A DNA stretch of 64,000 nucleotides from UBA6623 sp965248235 (GTDB lineage Bacteria; Acidobacteriota; Terriglobia; Bryobacterales; UBA6623), in NCBI GenBank assembly GCA_965248235.1, contig CBDFIU010000004.1, positions 1,674,001 to 1,738,000 on the forward strand, given 5' to 3'. The position numbers were made by a program, and so were the translations under genes. Below the pieces are notes generated by a model. It saw only the letters and a list, made by a program, of their open reading frames with translations, was not told the origin of the DNA and searched no databases. Of the stretch, positions 17,505-26,629 are shown piece after piece; position 1 is the first letter of the stretch; each line of letters begins with the position of its first letter.

Positions 17505-19153
17505 ATGCACCGAGTCGGCTCTATTGTGGTCCTCTGTATCTGCGGCGCGCTGGGAATTGCGCTGTCCGCCCCCAGTCCCTCCTTTGATGCCGACATCGCA
17601 CCGCTGCTTTCCGCAAAGTGCGCCGGCTGCCACTCGGCGGAAGCTAAGCCCAGTGGTTTCTCCATAGAAAACCTCGAAGCGGTCATCGCCGGAGGCAACA
17701 AGCACGGCCGCGCCGTAGTTCCCGGACACCCCGAACAGAGTCCGCTTATCCGAGCCCTGCGCGGCGAAATCTCCCCGCGTATGCCGTTGGGAGGCGCACT
17801 CGCATCCACCGAAATCGCCCGCATCGAAGAATGGATTCGTGGGTTGCTTCCCGAAGTAGCTAACGCGACGGACACGGAATGGCGTTGGCCCTTCGAGAAA
17901 CCCGTCAAGCACGAGCCGCCCGCTGTGAAGAACCCTGCGTGGGTTCGCAACGCTGTCGACGCCTTTGTTGCCGCCAAATTGGATGACAACGAACTCGCGC
18001 CCGCACCGCCCGCTTCGAAGCGCACCCTCGCGAAGCATTCCTCTACGACGACTCCCCGAATGCCTACCCAGACCTCGTTGACAAGCTCCTCGACGATCCC
18101 CGCTACGGCGAACGTTGGGGCCGGCACTGGCTCGACCTCGTGCGCTACGGCGAGACCAGCGGCCTCGAAGGCGACGGCGCTATCGGCAACGCCTGGCGCT
18201 ACCGAGATTGGGTCATTCGCGCGTTCAATGCCGATATGCCCTACCACGAGTTCGTGATTCAACAGCTCGCCGGCGGCGACGAACACAGCAAGACGCGCAA
18301 CAACTACGTACCCAATCCGCGGGGCTACATCCCAACCGGCTTTCTACGCATCGCCCCCTGGGACCGCTCGAATCTCGTCGCCGCTGAAGTTCGCCAAAAC
18401 TATCTCAGCGAGGTTACGACTTCGACCGCCTCGATCTTCCTCGGCCTCACTGTCGGTTGCGCCCGCTGCCACGACCACAAATACGACCCCATCCCGCAAC
18501 GGGACTTCTACCGCCTACAAGCGTTCTTCAACGCTATCCAAGTCGAGGACTGACAGGGCGCCGTCACGCGCCCCGAAGTCCCCTACAAGGACGAAGCTTT
18601 CGCCGCCAAGGCCGAAGAAAAAATCAAGCAGTACGAGGAGCGCTTGCAAGACGGCCCCGAGAAAAAAGAACTCGGCAAGCTCGAACAGCAACTTCTCGTC
18701 AAGCTCAAAGCCGCCAAGGCCAAACAAGCAAAGGACGAGGAACTTACGAACAAAGACCTGCGCCTCGAGATCGGTCGCGAAGGCCAAACCGTTTTCATCA
18801 AGGCCGAGCAAAGAAGGCACGCCCAACTTCGCGAAGACGCCGACCGCACCCGCGACCCCCAGGAGAATGACCCACTCGAAGCCTACGAGGCCGAGCTTCT
18901 CGCCAGGCTCAAGGACGCCTACGTAAACGGACTTGCCGACCCTATGGCGCGTTTCGACGCACTCACTGTCGATTCTGTCCGCGCGGAGATCCGATGCACA
19001 GTACTCAGCCGACTCCTTCTTCACCGAGGGACGCCTCTGTTCCAGCTTTCACCGCTCGATTGGGCACTGGTCGAGACCTGGAAGGACGCGGGTGTCCCTG
19101 TCGGTCCCGGCGGCGAGGGAAACGGTCTGCCTCCATACGCTCATGGCTTCTAG
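17505..19153 (+). pseudogene. PSCyt1/PSCyt2 (PSD1-type) haem protein, broken and truncated
   Basis: It starts at the ATG at 17505 with a signal peptide (GSIVVLCICGALGIALSAPS). PSCyt1 is clear: DADIAPLLSAKCAGCHSAEA with a CxxCH haem motif, then HGRAVVPGHPEQSPLIRALR. After APAPPASKRTL near 18020 the segment normally joining the two domains is missing and the frame changes to REAFLYDDSPNAYPDLVDKL. PSCyt2 (DUF1549) follows with YGERWGRHWLDLVRY and VGCARCHDHKYDPIPQRDFY. An in-frame TGA at 18551-18553 interrupts it; beyond it the same frame continues as a charged helical region to about 18985. The C-terminal PSD1 (DUF1553) domain is absent. With a deletion, a stop and a lost third domain, this is a genuine pseudogene rather than a base-calling artefact. 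Confidence 0.85.
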
Positions 19154-19434
19154 CCCGCTGCCGTCCGTCCGGTGATGGCCTCCCGCAAGCCTTCGAGCAG
19201 CCCCTCGAGCTTGGCTTGGCCGTATTCCAGCCGCCCCACGCGATCCGCCAGCTGCTTGATGTCATCCCGCAGTTGCGCTTCCATCTTCGTCATGTCAGCC
19301 CGAAGTTGCGTCATGTCAGCCCGAAGCTGCGCCTCCAGCTGTCTCATGTCCTGCCGCAACCCACGGTTGCTGGTAAGGATCAAACCCGCGAGCGCCACGC
19401 CCACGGCCAGAATCGCTATCATTTCCCCGCTCAT
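19150..19434 (-). CDS. Small membrane-anchored coiled-coil protein
   Basis: 94 residues. One N-terminal membrane helix (EMIAILAVGVALAGLILTSN) is followed by a long coiled coil built on an 11-residue repeat: LRQDMRQLEAQ, LRADMTQLRAD, MTKMEAQLRDD, IKQLADRVGRL. Similar short proteins are common and of unknown role; some act beside phage holins or toxins. It is convergent with the remains of the PSD1-type gene, and the two 3' ends overlap by a few bases. Confidence 0.7.
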   Translation of the reverse strand: MSGEMIAILAVGVALAGLILTSNRGLRQDMRQLEAQLRADMTQLRADMTKMEAQLRDDIKQLADRVGRLEYGQAKLEGLLEGLREAITGRTAAG

Positions 19435-19790
19435 CGTTCCTCCTCGCTGTGATTAGATGGTAGCGCAGCCTTCCCCGGCGGCGCATCCGTGAGGCCGCAC
19501 GAAGCCTACAGGCAGCACCCAGAAATACGAATGATAACGTGCGAAGTCACGTTGGCGGGCCATCGTCCGGCTGATTCCATTCATTATCGAAGGCCCATAG
19601 GCAGCTGATGGCGTTGCCCAGGTGGTTTTCGACCTCATCCCGCCGCCAGTTGGGGACCTTCCCGGCGAGATCGTCCGGGCCCAACGTCAGCGTGCCGAGA
19701 GTGACAACGGCATCGACGAACGCCAGGGCTTCCTGCTCGCCCGGGTCGAGATCCGGGGGTTTTTCAGGGTCCTCCCCCGGCGGGCCGTAG
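19435..19790. other. No supported gene; probable left prophage border
   Basis: No frame in this stretch gives a recognisable protein, and no RNA gene or clear repeat was found. It separates the last bacterial gene from the small-terminase frame, so the left attachment site of the prophage should lie here. I compared it by eye with the 100 bases after the integrase and saw no convincing shared core. Confidence 0.4.
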
Positions 19791-20312
19791 CGCCGCCCGT
19801 CCCAGCTGGTACGTCCGCCAGGAGCCGCCAGGGAGCGGATCGGCGGGGAGCGGAGGGTTCAGGTCTTCAACCCGGTCATCCATCCCGGGATCGTCTACCG
19901 GGCGTTTCTGGCGGGCTACAAGGCCGATCAGGTGGCTGAGATCATCGGCATCGAGCCGCGGACGCTGGGCCGCTGGATCGAGACGTATCCGGAGTTGAGG
20001 AAGGCGCGGGCGAAGGCGCTGGACGCGGACGCCGAAGTCGCGCAATCGCTCTTTGACATGGCGGTGGGCGTGGTGGACCCGGTGACGGGCAAGCGCAAGG
20101 GCGCGAGCGTGGCGGCGGCGATTTTCTGGCTGAAGGCGCGGCGGGGCTGGCGGGAGGACGAGCGCGGGGCGAAGGGCGAGGCGTCGCCGCTCGATCTGAG
20201 GCCGGAGCAGGTGAAGGCGCTGGCGGAGGAGGTCATGGAGGCGATGAAGGAAAAGACGATCCAGGTGACGCCGGAGCGGGCGGAGAGTGTTGAGGAGGGA
20301 GGAGAGTTCTGA
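19791..20312 (+). CDS. Phage terminase small subunit, start codon not identifiable
   Basis: The frame is open from 19791 (after TAG at 19788) to TGA at 20312. It encodes VFNPVIHPGIVYRAFLAGYK then ADQVAEIIGIEPRTLGRWIE, a helix-turn-helix like that of small terminases, followed by DPVTGKRKGASVAAAIFWLK and RRGWRE, also typical. The first standard start (GTG 19932) would cut into the helix-turn-helix, so the true start must be upstream; only CTG at 19806 is available in frame. It binds the phage packaging site and recruits the large subunit encoded downstream. Confidence 0.7.
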   Translation, partial: RRPSQLVRPPGAARERIGGERRVQVFNPVIHPGIVYRAFLAGYKADQVAEIIGIEPRTLGRWIETYPELRKARAKALDADAEVAQSLFDMAVGVVDPVTGKRKGASVAAAIFWLKARRGWREDERGAKGEASPLDLRPEQVKALAEEVMEAMKEKTIQVTPERAESVEEGGEF

Positions 20313-20803
20313 CCGCCAAACGATTTACACTGTTACTGCTGGCGGCTGTGGCGTTGGTAACGTGTAGGCGAAACAGCGTAGACCTGCACGACCCTGCGTA
20401 CGATAGTATGCTCCGTTACTGTGAGCGGTTTGCCACAGCCGTGCCGGCTCGACTGCTGAAGTCTCCTGGAGCAAGCTACGTTGCCGGTAGCGCGCACGTC
20501 TTTCGCACACGACTCGCCGATGTCATCACATACTTGTCGAATCCGTTTCAACCCCCTGATTCCCGGTTTGCCACCACTTGGCAATGCGCCTTTTCGATCT
20601 CCATGGATGGTCAGCTCTGCTCGGGGGAAGTAGCGTTGCCCGTTGCCGAGCACGCGGAGTTCGCCGAGTACACAAGCTGGCCCCGTCTCACGATCACCGA
20701 CGACAACCGGATCGTGACGGCCGACGGCACGACGATTGGCTTTGCCGTGCCGAAGTACTTCGAGACATCTTGTCCCGTGAACGGAGAGGGCGGAGGGCCT
20801 TGA
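20309..20803 (+). CDS. Small lipoprotein of the prophage, probable CTG start
   Basis: In frame the sequence reads (L)TAKRFTLLLLAAVALVTC, a compact lipoprotein signal peptide with lipobox LVTC. The only codon at the right place is CTG at 20309, which overlaps the TGA of the terminase gene and is preceded by GGAGGGAGGAGAG. The first conventional start (GTG 20348) lies inside the signal peptide and would destroy it. The mature part (about 145 residues, four cysteines) is not recognised. A lipoprotein inside a packaging module suggests a lysogenic-conversion gene such as superinfection exclusion, but that is inference. Confidence 0.55.
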   Translation: MTAKRFTLLLLAAVALVTCRRNSVDLHDPAYDSMLRYCERFATAVPARLLKSPGASYVAGSAHVFRTRLADVITYLSNPFQPPDSRFATTWQCAFSISMDGQLCSGEVALPVAEHAEFAEYTSWPRLTITDDNRIVTADGTTIGFAVPKYFETSCPVNGEGGGP

Positions 20804-20847
20804 ATCTTAGCAATTTATAACTATTGCAAAAAGAACAGACTAACAGC

Positions 20848-20908
20848 TTGACTTTCATGTGTTGCTGGAAGTTACACTCCTAGTTGAACCCCCTTGCAGG
20901 GGGCTTTT
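20848..20908 (+). terminator. Possible promoter followed by a rho-independent terminator ahead of terL
   Basis: CCCCCT at 20889-20894 pairs with AGGGGG at 20898-20903 around TGC, followed by CTTTTG. Just upstream, TTGACT (20848-20853) and TTACAC (20872-20877) with 18 bases between them could be a weak promoter. A promoter running straight into a terminator would give a very short leader RNA. The terminator is more certain than the promoter. Confidence 0.6.
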
Positions 20909-20984
20909 GGGGGCCGGGCCGGAACCGAGCCGGTGCTTCGGCAGGTGACGCCGTTTTCCCCTGCGGCACCCGGTCTCCAACCCC

Positions 20985-21831
20985 AATGGCTCAAACCACG
21001 GCAAACGCGATGCGCGAGACCGCCGAGCAGGTAGCCCGGATGGCGCGGGAACCCGGGGTGGTCGAGCGGCTCTCGCCCGATGAGCGGCGCAAGCTGGGGG
21101 TGGTGCTCGAGGCCTACGGGAAGCAGGCCAAGCGGGACCGCTATTTCGATCTCTATCCCGCGGACGGGCCGTTGTCGCGGCACGCCTACCGCAAGCACAT
21201 GGAGCATTTCGCGGCGGGCAAGTGGGCTCGGGAGCGGGCGGTGCTGGGAGGCAACCGGGTCGGCAAGACGGAGATGGGCGCCTACGAGATGTCGGCTCAT
21301 CTGACGGGTCTCTACCCGGATTGGTGGGAGGGCCGGCGCTTCGATAGTCCGGTCAACGCCTGGGCGGCGGGCAAGACGAACGACACGACCAAGGTCATTC
21401 TGCAGGAGAAGCTGTTCGGCGGGGTACACAAGGACGAGCGCGACCGCAACCGGTTGGCTGGGAAGGGCATGATTCCGGCCGACAGGATCATGCATGAGTC
21501 GGCGACGTTCCGGGCGGGTTTCCCGGGGCTGATCAGCGAGGTGGGAATCCGCTACCGGGATTCGCGGCTGGAGCACAGTGTTCTGGGGGTGAAGGCTTAC
21601 GAGCAGGGCCGGCGGGCGTTCGAGGGCACGGCGCAGCACGTGATCTGGCTCGACGAGGAGCCGCCCGAGGACATCTACGGCGAGTGCCTGATGCGCACGG
21701 GGACGGTGGACGGGATGGTGTATCTGACGTTCACGCCGCTGGACGGGCTGACGGAGGTGGTGACGCGCTTTCTGCCCGAGGAGTTGCGGCCTCCGGTCGA
21801 GATCGAGGACGACGAGTACACGGAGCACTGA
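20985..21831 (+). CDS. terL: Phage terminase large subunit, ATPase half
   Basis: 281 residues from the ATG at 20985. Walker A is ERAVLGGNRVGKTEMGAYE, Walker B with the catalytic acid is QHVIWLDEEPPEDIYGE, and the coupling motif is MVYLTFTPLDGLTEV. This half converts ATP hydrolysis into DNA packaging. The frame stops at TGA 21829-21831, exactly where the nuclease half begins (TGATG overlap). In relatives the two domains form one protein of about 500 residues, so either one base has been gained or lost here or the enzyme is naturally split and translationally coupled. Confidence 0.88.
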
Positions 21832-22583
21832 TGCCCGAGGTTTCCCAATCCCGCCACGCCATCCAGATCGGCTGGGACGCCGCGCCGCACCTGACCAAGA
21901 AGGCCCGCCGGGAGCTGTGGGAGGCGACGCCGCCCTATCTGCGGGCGGCGAGGTTCCGGGGCGAGCCGACGCTGGGGCGCGGGCGGATCTATCCCATGGA
22001 CATCGAGGCGCTGACGGTCGAGCCGTTCGTCCCGCCCGGGATCTGGACTAGGGTGTACGCGCTCGATCCGGGCTGGAGACGCACGGCGGCGCTATGGGCG
22101 GCTCACGACCGCGACTCGGATGTGGTGTATCTCTACTCGGAGTACTACCGGGCGCATGCGGAGCCGCTGCTGCACGCCGCGGCGGTCAAGGCCAGGGGCG
22201 AGTGGATCCCGGGCGTGGTCGATCCTTCTTCGATCGGCGCCAACCCCGCCGACGGGGTGTCGATGATGGAGCGCTACCGGAGGGCGGGGCTCAGGCTCCA
22301 GGAAGCCGACAACAGCGTCGAGACGGGCATCCAGGAGTGCTATGACCGCATGACGACGGGGCGGCTGAAGGTGTTCCGCACGTTGCAGAGTTTCCGATTC
22401 GAGTTCTCGATTTACCGCCGCGACGACAAGGGCCGGGTGGTGAAGAAGAGCGATCACCTGATGGACGCCATGAGGTATCTGGTGATGAGCGGCTTGCGGT
22501 TGGCGCGGACCGAGCGGATGGCAACGGGCGGGCCGATGAGGACGATGGCGGGCGGGGTGGCCGACCAAAGGGCGGGATTCTGA
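21831..22583 (+). CDS. Phage terminase large subunit, nuclease half
   Basis: 250 residues from an ATG overlapping the previous stop. The linker HAIQIGWDAAPHLTKKARRE and then RAARFRGEPTLGRGRIYPMD is the usual bridge from the ATPase domain. RNase H-fold catalytic acids are visible in YALDPGWRRTAALWAA, WIPGVVDPSSIGANP and KKSDHLMDAMRYLVMSGLRL. It cuts concatemeric DNA during packaging. The stop overlaps the portal start (TGATG), so terminase and portal are coupled. Confidence 0.85.
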   Translation: MPEVSQSRHAIQIGWDAAPHLTKKARRELWEATPPYLRAARFRGEPTLGRGRIYPMDIEALTVEPFVPPGIWTRVYALDPGWRRTAALWAAHDRDSDVVYLYSEYYRAHAEPLLHAAAVKARGEWIPGVVDPSSIGANPADGVSMMERYRRAGLRLQEADNSVETGIQECYDRMTTGRLKVFRTLQSFRFEFSIYRRDDKGRVVKKSDHLMDAMRYLVMSGLRLARTERMATGGPMRTMAGGVADQRAGF

Positions 22584-24655
22584 TGGCGGTTGACGCAGTT
22601 GCGGTAGTGGGGCCGGAGAACAACGAAGTTCAGTCCGCCGACCCCTGCGCGGCGTTCGCGACTGAACTCCACGGCAAGGTAGCGGAGCAGGCGCGCCGTC
22701 GGCAGGTCATCGAGCAGCGCTGGTACGAGGATACCAGGCAGTACTACGGCTTCTACGACGAGGAGACGGAGAAGCGGCTGGAGGATGAGAAGGGGTCTTC
22801 GAAGCTGTTCGTCAACTTGACGCGCCCGAAAACCAGGGTCATGCGGGCGCGGCTGAACGACATTCTGTTCCCGAACGACGAGCCGAACTGGGACATCCAG
22901 GCGACGCCGGCGCCCGAGATCGAGGAGCTCGCCGCGAGGACGCAGGAACGGCAAGAGGCCGTCGGGATCGAGCAGCAGGCTATTGAGCAGGCCAAGGCCA
23001 TCCGCCAGGAAGCCCGCAAGCGGGCGGACCAGATGCGGATGGAGGTCGCCGACCAGCTGGAAGAGTCGGGCTACGCGGAAATCGGCCGCAAGGTAATCGA
23101 CCAGGCCTGCCTGCTGGGCACGGGCGTGGCGAAGGGGCCGTTCGCCGACTGGCGCCAGCGGCAGCAGTGGGGCTTGGACGCTGAGGAGTGGAAAATCGAG
23201 CGAGAGGGCGACCCCAGGCCCGCTTTCGAATGGGTCGACGCGTGGAACTTCTTTCCCGACATGAACGCGGCGTCGATGGAGGACGCGGAGTTCGTCTTCG
23301 AGCTGCACCGCATGAGCCGCAAGGCGCTCCAGAGGCTGGCCGGACGCCGCGGTTTCCTCGCCGATCCGATCCGCCGGCTCTTGAAGGAGGATCCCGAGCC
23401 GGGCGAGTTCAGCGACTACACGAAGTGCCTGCGCGCCATCAGCGACCAGGGAGAGGAAGGGGCCGAGGGGCGCTATAACGTGTTCGAGTATCACGGGCCG
23501 ATTCCGGCGGAAACGCTCGAGGTGCTGTGTCGAAAGTACGATAAGGGCGACATCCTGGACACGGTGGACATGAGCGCCGATCCGCTCAGCGGCATCGAGG
23601 GGGTGATCTGGTTCTCCCAGGACCGCATCCTGCGCTTCGGCATTCATCACCTGGATTCGGAAGAGCCGGTGTATTCGATCTTCCGGCTCGACCCGCAGGC
23701 GACGGGGCTGGGGGGCGACGGCATCCCGACGATGATGCGCGACCCGCAGAAGGCGCTCAATGCCGCCTGGCGCATGACGATCGAGAACGGGTCGCTCTCG
23801 GGCGTGCCGATGTTCATCTTGGACCGCGGCGCCATCCGGCCGGCGGACGGCGACTGGTCGATCCGGCCGCGCAAGGTCTGGTACCGCGACGTCGAGACCG
23901 AGCGGCCGGCCATCGAAGCCGTCAAGCTCGACGGCTCGACCCAGGAGCTGTCGAGGATCATCGAGATGGCGCGGTCGTTTTCCGACGACGAGACGAACCT
24001 GCCGCTGATCGCCCAGGGCGACCAGGGGGCGCACGTCACGCAGACGGCGCACGGCATGAGCCTGCTGGTCAACGCCGTCAACATCGTGTTCCGCAACGCC
24101 GCCCGCGGTTTCGACGCCGAGTTCACGATCCCCAACATCCGGCGGCTCTACAACTGGAACATGCAGTTTTCGCCCAAGGACGAGATCAAGGGGGACATGC
24201 AGGTGTCGGCGCGCGGTTCCTCGGTGCTGCTGGTCAGGGAGCTGCAGGCCCAGAACCTGCTGATGATTCTCAATCTGGCGGCGACGAATCCCTTGCTGGG
24301 GAAGCTGATCCGGGTGCCCGCGCTGGCCCGGCGGCTGTTCCAGGCGCTTCAGCTGTCCAAAGACGAAGCGGTGCTGACCGAGGAAGAGATCAAGCAGCTC
24401 GACCAGGAGGAAGCCGGCCGGCCCGATCCCGAGACCGAATTGAAGCTCCAACTGGAGCAGATGAAGCTCGACAACGCCTTGCGGGTGGTCGAGATGCAGA
24501 TGCAGACCGAGGTCTTGCGGCTGGCAACCCAGCAGGAGATATCGGTCGAGAAGATCGCCGCTGATCTCGAGAAGGTGCGGGTCCAGATGCAGAGCAAGGA
24601 GCGGCTGATGGCGGCCGAGATCGCCCACAAGGACCGCCACGGATCGGGTTTGTGA
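22583..24655 (+). CDS. Phage portal protein
   Basis: 690 residues, normal for podoviral portals. Key stretches are QRWYEDTRQYYGFYDEETEK, SSKLFVNLTRPKTRVMRARL with NDILFPNDEPNWDIQATP, WVDAWNFFPDMNAASMEDAE, and AAWRMTIENGSLSGVPMFIL. The C-terminal 150 residues are strongly helical and charged (ELKLQLEQMKLDNALRVVEM), forming the barrel and crown. The dodecamer sits at the capsid vertex and takes up DNA from terminase. It overlaps terminase upstream and a 59-residue ORF downstream. Confidence 0.88.
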   Translation: MAVDAVAVVGPENNEVQSADPCAAFATELHGKVAEQARRRQVIEQRWYEDTRQYYGFYDEETEKRLEDEKGSSKLFVNLTRPKTRVMRARLNDILFPNDEPNWDIQATPAPEIEELAARTQERQEAVGIEQQAIEQAKAIRQEARKRADQMRMEVADQLEESGYAEIGRKVIDQACLLGTGVAKGPFADWRQRQQWGLDAEEWKIEREGDPRPAFEWVDAWNFFPDMNAASMEDAEFVFELHRMSRKALQRLAGRRGFLADPIRRLLKEDPEPGEFSDYTKCLRAISDQGEEGAEGRYNVFEYHGPIPAETLEVLCRKYDKGDILDTVDMSADPLSGIEGVIWFSQDRILRFGIHHLDSEEPVYSIFRLDPQATGLGGDGIPTMMRDPQKALNAAWRMTIENGSLSGVPMFILDRGAIRPADGDWSIRPRKVWYRDVETERPAIEAVKLDGSTQELSRIIEMARSFSDDETNLPLIAQGDQGAHVTQTAHGMSLLVNAVNIVFRNAARGFDAEFTIPNIRRLYNWNMQFSPKDEIKGDMQVSARGSSVLLVRELQAQNLLMILNLAATNPLLGKLIRVPALARRLFQALQLSKDEAVLTEEEIKQLDQEEAGRPDPETELKLQLEQMKLDNALRVVEMQMQTEVLRLATQQEISVEKIAADLEKVRVQMQSKERLMAAEIAHKDRHGSGL

Positions 24656-24834
24656 TGATCGACATCGACAGTTCGACCTGGCAGGCTCTGCTCAGCCACA
24701 TCGCGGAGCAAGAGAAGAGTCTGACCAAGGCCTTGTGCTCGGAGACGACCGAGGAGCGCAAGACGCAGTTCATCCGGGGGCAGCTCGAAACCCTTCGTAG
24801 ACTGCGTAAACTACCTGAAACCCAAAACATTTAA
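24655..24834 (+). CDS. Small phage protein between portal and scaffold
   Basis: 59 residues from the ATG at 24655, overlapping the portal stop. The sequence is fully helical and charged (WQALLSHIAEQEKSLTKALC, RGQLETLRRLRKLPE). Small helical ORFs occupy this position in related prophages; function unknown. The AT-rich gap after it (TTGATTTTTTACATTAGG) may hold a promoter for the capsid genes. Confidence 0.6.
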   Translation: MIDIDSSTWQALLSHIAEQEKSLTKALCSETTEERKTQFIRGQLETLRRLRKLPETQNI

Positions 24835-24885
24835 CTGTAGACTTGATTTTTTACATTAGGTATGCCATCGTGAGTTTAGGAATCG

Positions 24886-25965
24886 ATGCAGGCTCCCGAA
24901 AGCCACGAAGCCGAAGTAGATCATCCCGGGCAGACTCAAACTGCTGAGGAGCAGTTTGCCTCCGGCTGGGATGCGGCTTCTACCGGGCCGAAGGCCCCGG
25001 CAGCCGATTCCGCTTCCACCTCGGATCGAATCCCTGAAACCGAGCCGTCCCCGGACCCCTCGTCCGCCGGCGGTGAGGTAGATCCAGAGCCGGAAGCGTC
25101 TTCCGCCCTCCCGGCGGCGGACACGGGGACCCCCGGACCTCCCCCGTCTGAAGAAGGCCCGGCGCAGGCGGAGATCTCCATCGAGGACTACAAGCGAAAG
25201 CATGAGGAACTTGAGGAGCGTTTCGCCAAGAACGAGCAAGAGTTAAGAGCAGCAGAAGGCAGACTCAGGCGAATCCAAGCCTCAGAAGTCCGGCAACAGG
25301 TGATCCCCACCGGGACGGCCGGCGTTCGAGCCCCCCTCAGTACTGCTCCGCGGCAACCACAGGAAGGCGCGACGGCGCCTCCCCTGGCGGAGCGGTTGAA
25401 GGGCGTGCGTGACGTCGATCCCGACCTGGCGGAATCGCTGGAAGAGGTGCTCACCCCGTTTCAGGCCCGGCTTGACGAAACCGAGCTGAAACTGGCCGAG
25501 CGCGTCGATGCCGAACGGCGGCTGGGATTCGAGGCGAAGCTGGCGGAAGTGGACCAAGCGGTGCCTGGCTGGAGGGAAGACATCGGGAGCGAAGAGTTTA
25601 CCCGATGGATGGACCAACAGCCCGGATACCGGCAGGCCGCTTTCCAGCAAACCGATAACCCCGTCGATCTGATTGAAATGCTCTCCTCGTTCCGATCGTC
25701 AGTGAATGGCTCGCCGTCCCCGCAAGGGCCCGGCAGAGAGCAAGCTGACACCAGCGTACCGGCCCTACTCCCCGCCCCATCGAAACGCCGCGCCGCGCAA
25801 CTCGCGTCGGCGGCGGGCGTGCCGAGTGCTTCATCCGCTTCCGCTCCGAAAATCAGGGGCGCGGCGGACAGCTTCGACGATGGGTGGGACGAAGCCGGAC
25901 GCGAAACCAAAACATACATGAACCGTCAGCCGCGGGCCGCCAACGGGCAGTTCCGAGCGGCGTAA
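24886..25965 (+). CDS. Probable phage scaffolding protein
   Basis: 359 residues, acidic and of low complexity at the N-terminus (rich in Pro, Ala, Glu and Ser), with a central coiled coil (IEDYKRKHEELEERFAKNEQ, ELRAAEGRLRRIQ) and a conserved-looking C-terminal peptide SFDDGWDEAGRETKTYMNRQ. A related FASGWDAAS peptide occurs near the N-terminus. Position between portal and major capsid protein and the acidic coiled-coil composition point to the scaffold that shapes the procapsid. The assignment rests on context and composition, not on a strict motif. Confidence 0.65.
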   Translation: MQAPESHEAEVDHPGQTQTAEEQFASGWDAASTGPKAPAADSASTSDRIPETEPSPDPSSAGGEVDPEPEASSALPAADTGTPGPPPSEEGPAQAEISIEDYKRKHEELEERFAKNEQELRAAEGRLRRIQASEVRQQVIPTGTAGVRAPLSTAPRQPQEGATAPPLAERLKGVRDVDPDLAESLEEVLTPFQARLDETELKLAERVDAERRLGFEAKLAEVDQAVPGWREDIGSEEFTRWMDQQPGYRQAAFQQTDNPVDLIEMLSSFRSSVNGSPSPQGPGREQADTSVPALLPAPSKRRAAQLASAAGVPSASSASAPKIRGAADSFDDGWDEAGRETKTYMNRQPRAANGQFRAA

Positions 25966-26047
25966 AGAACGGACGGATCATCGCGCCGTGCCCGGTCTTG
26001 CTACCGGAAGTGCGGGTGTGTGAGCCGGCCCACGAGGAGATTTCTAC

Positions 26048-26626
26048 ATGCCACAAGGATTGAACACCTACGGGGATATCGGGAACGCCACGGCCGGCTG
26101 GTACAGCCGCAAGCTGCTCTCGCACGCCATGCCGGTGATTATTCTGGAGCGCTTCGGGCTGACCAAGCCGCTCCCCAAGAAACAGACCAAGGTCATCGAG
26201 TTCCGGCGCTCTCAGCCTTTCCAACCCAAGACCATTCCGCTGGTCGAGGGCGTCACGCCGCAAGGTTCCGATTTCGGGTACGACACGATCTCCGCGCAGA
26301 TTCAACAGTACGGCGACTGGGTCGGGATCACGGACGTGGTGCAGGATACGTCGAAGGACGACGTGCTGCGCGACATCGTGGAGCGCCAGGGCGAGCAGGC
26401 CGGCGAGACGAGGGAGGCGCTGACCTGGGGCATCGTGCGGGCGGGCACCAACGTGCAGTACGGCGGCGCGCCCCTGATCCTGATCTCGCTCGGGCTGGGG
26501 AACTCGATCAGCGCCTTTCACAGGACCGCGGCCGCCGTCATGATCGACGGCGACTCTTACGACCTTTGGGTTTCGAACGACTTGCAGGGCGACTCGATCT
26601 CGGGCGCGACGCTCACGGTGGGCTAA
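26048..26626 (+). pseudogene. N4-gp56-type major capsid protein, N-terminal half fused to foreign tail
   Basis: The first 136 or so residues fit the N4-gp56 (DUF4043) capsid family: WYSRKLLSHAMPVIILERFG, KPLPKKQTKVIEFRRSQPF, VEGVTPQGSDFGYDTISAQI and ITDVVQDTSKDDVLRDIVER. After GIVRAGTNVQYGG the expected continuation is absent. Instead come about 50 unrelated residues (APLILISLGLGNSISAFHRT and IDGDSYDLWVSNDLQGDS). The product is 192 residues, whereas the family is typically well over 300. An in-frame deletion has probably joined the capsid gene to the end of a tail or fibre gene. A good ribosome site (GAGGAG) precedes the ATG at 26048. Confidence 0.8.
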
Positions 26627-26629
26627 ACA

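Noticed and set aside
22454..24640. A 728-codon open frame on the minus strand opposite the portal gene
   Set aside because: It is the high-GC antisense of a clearly recognisable portal protein, with His/Arg/Leu-rich low-complexity composition and no motif.
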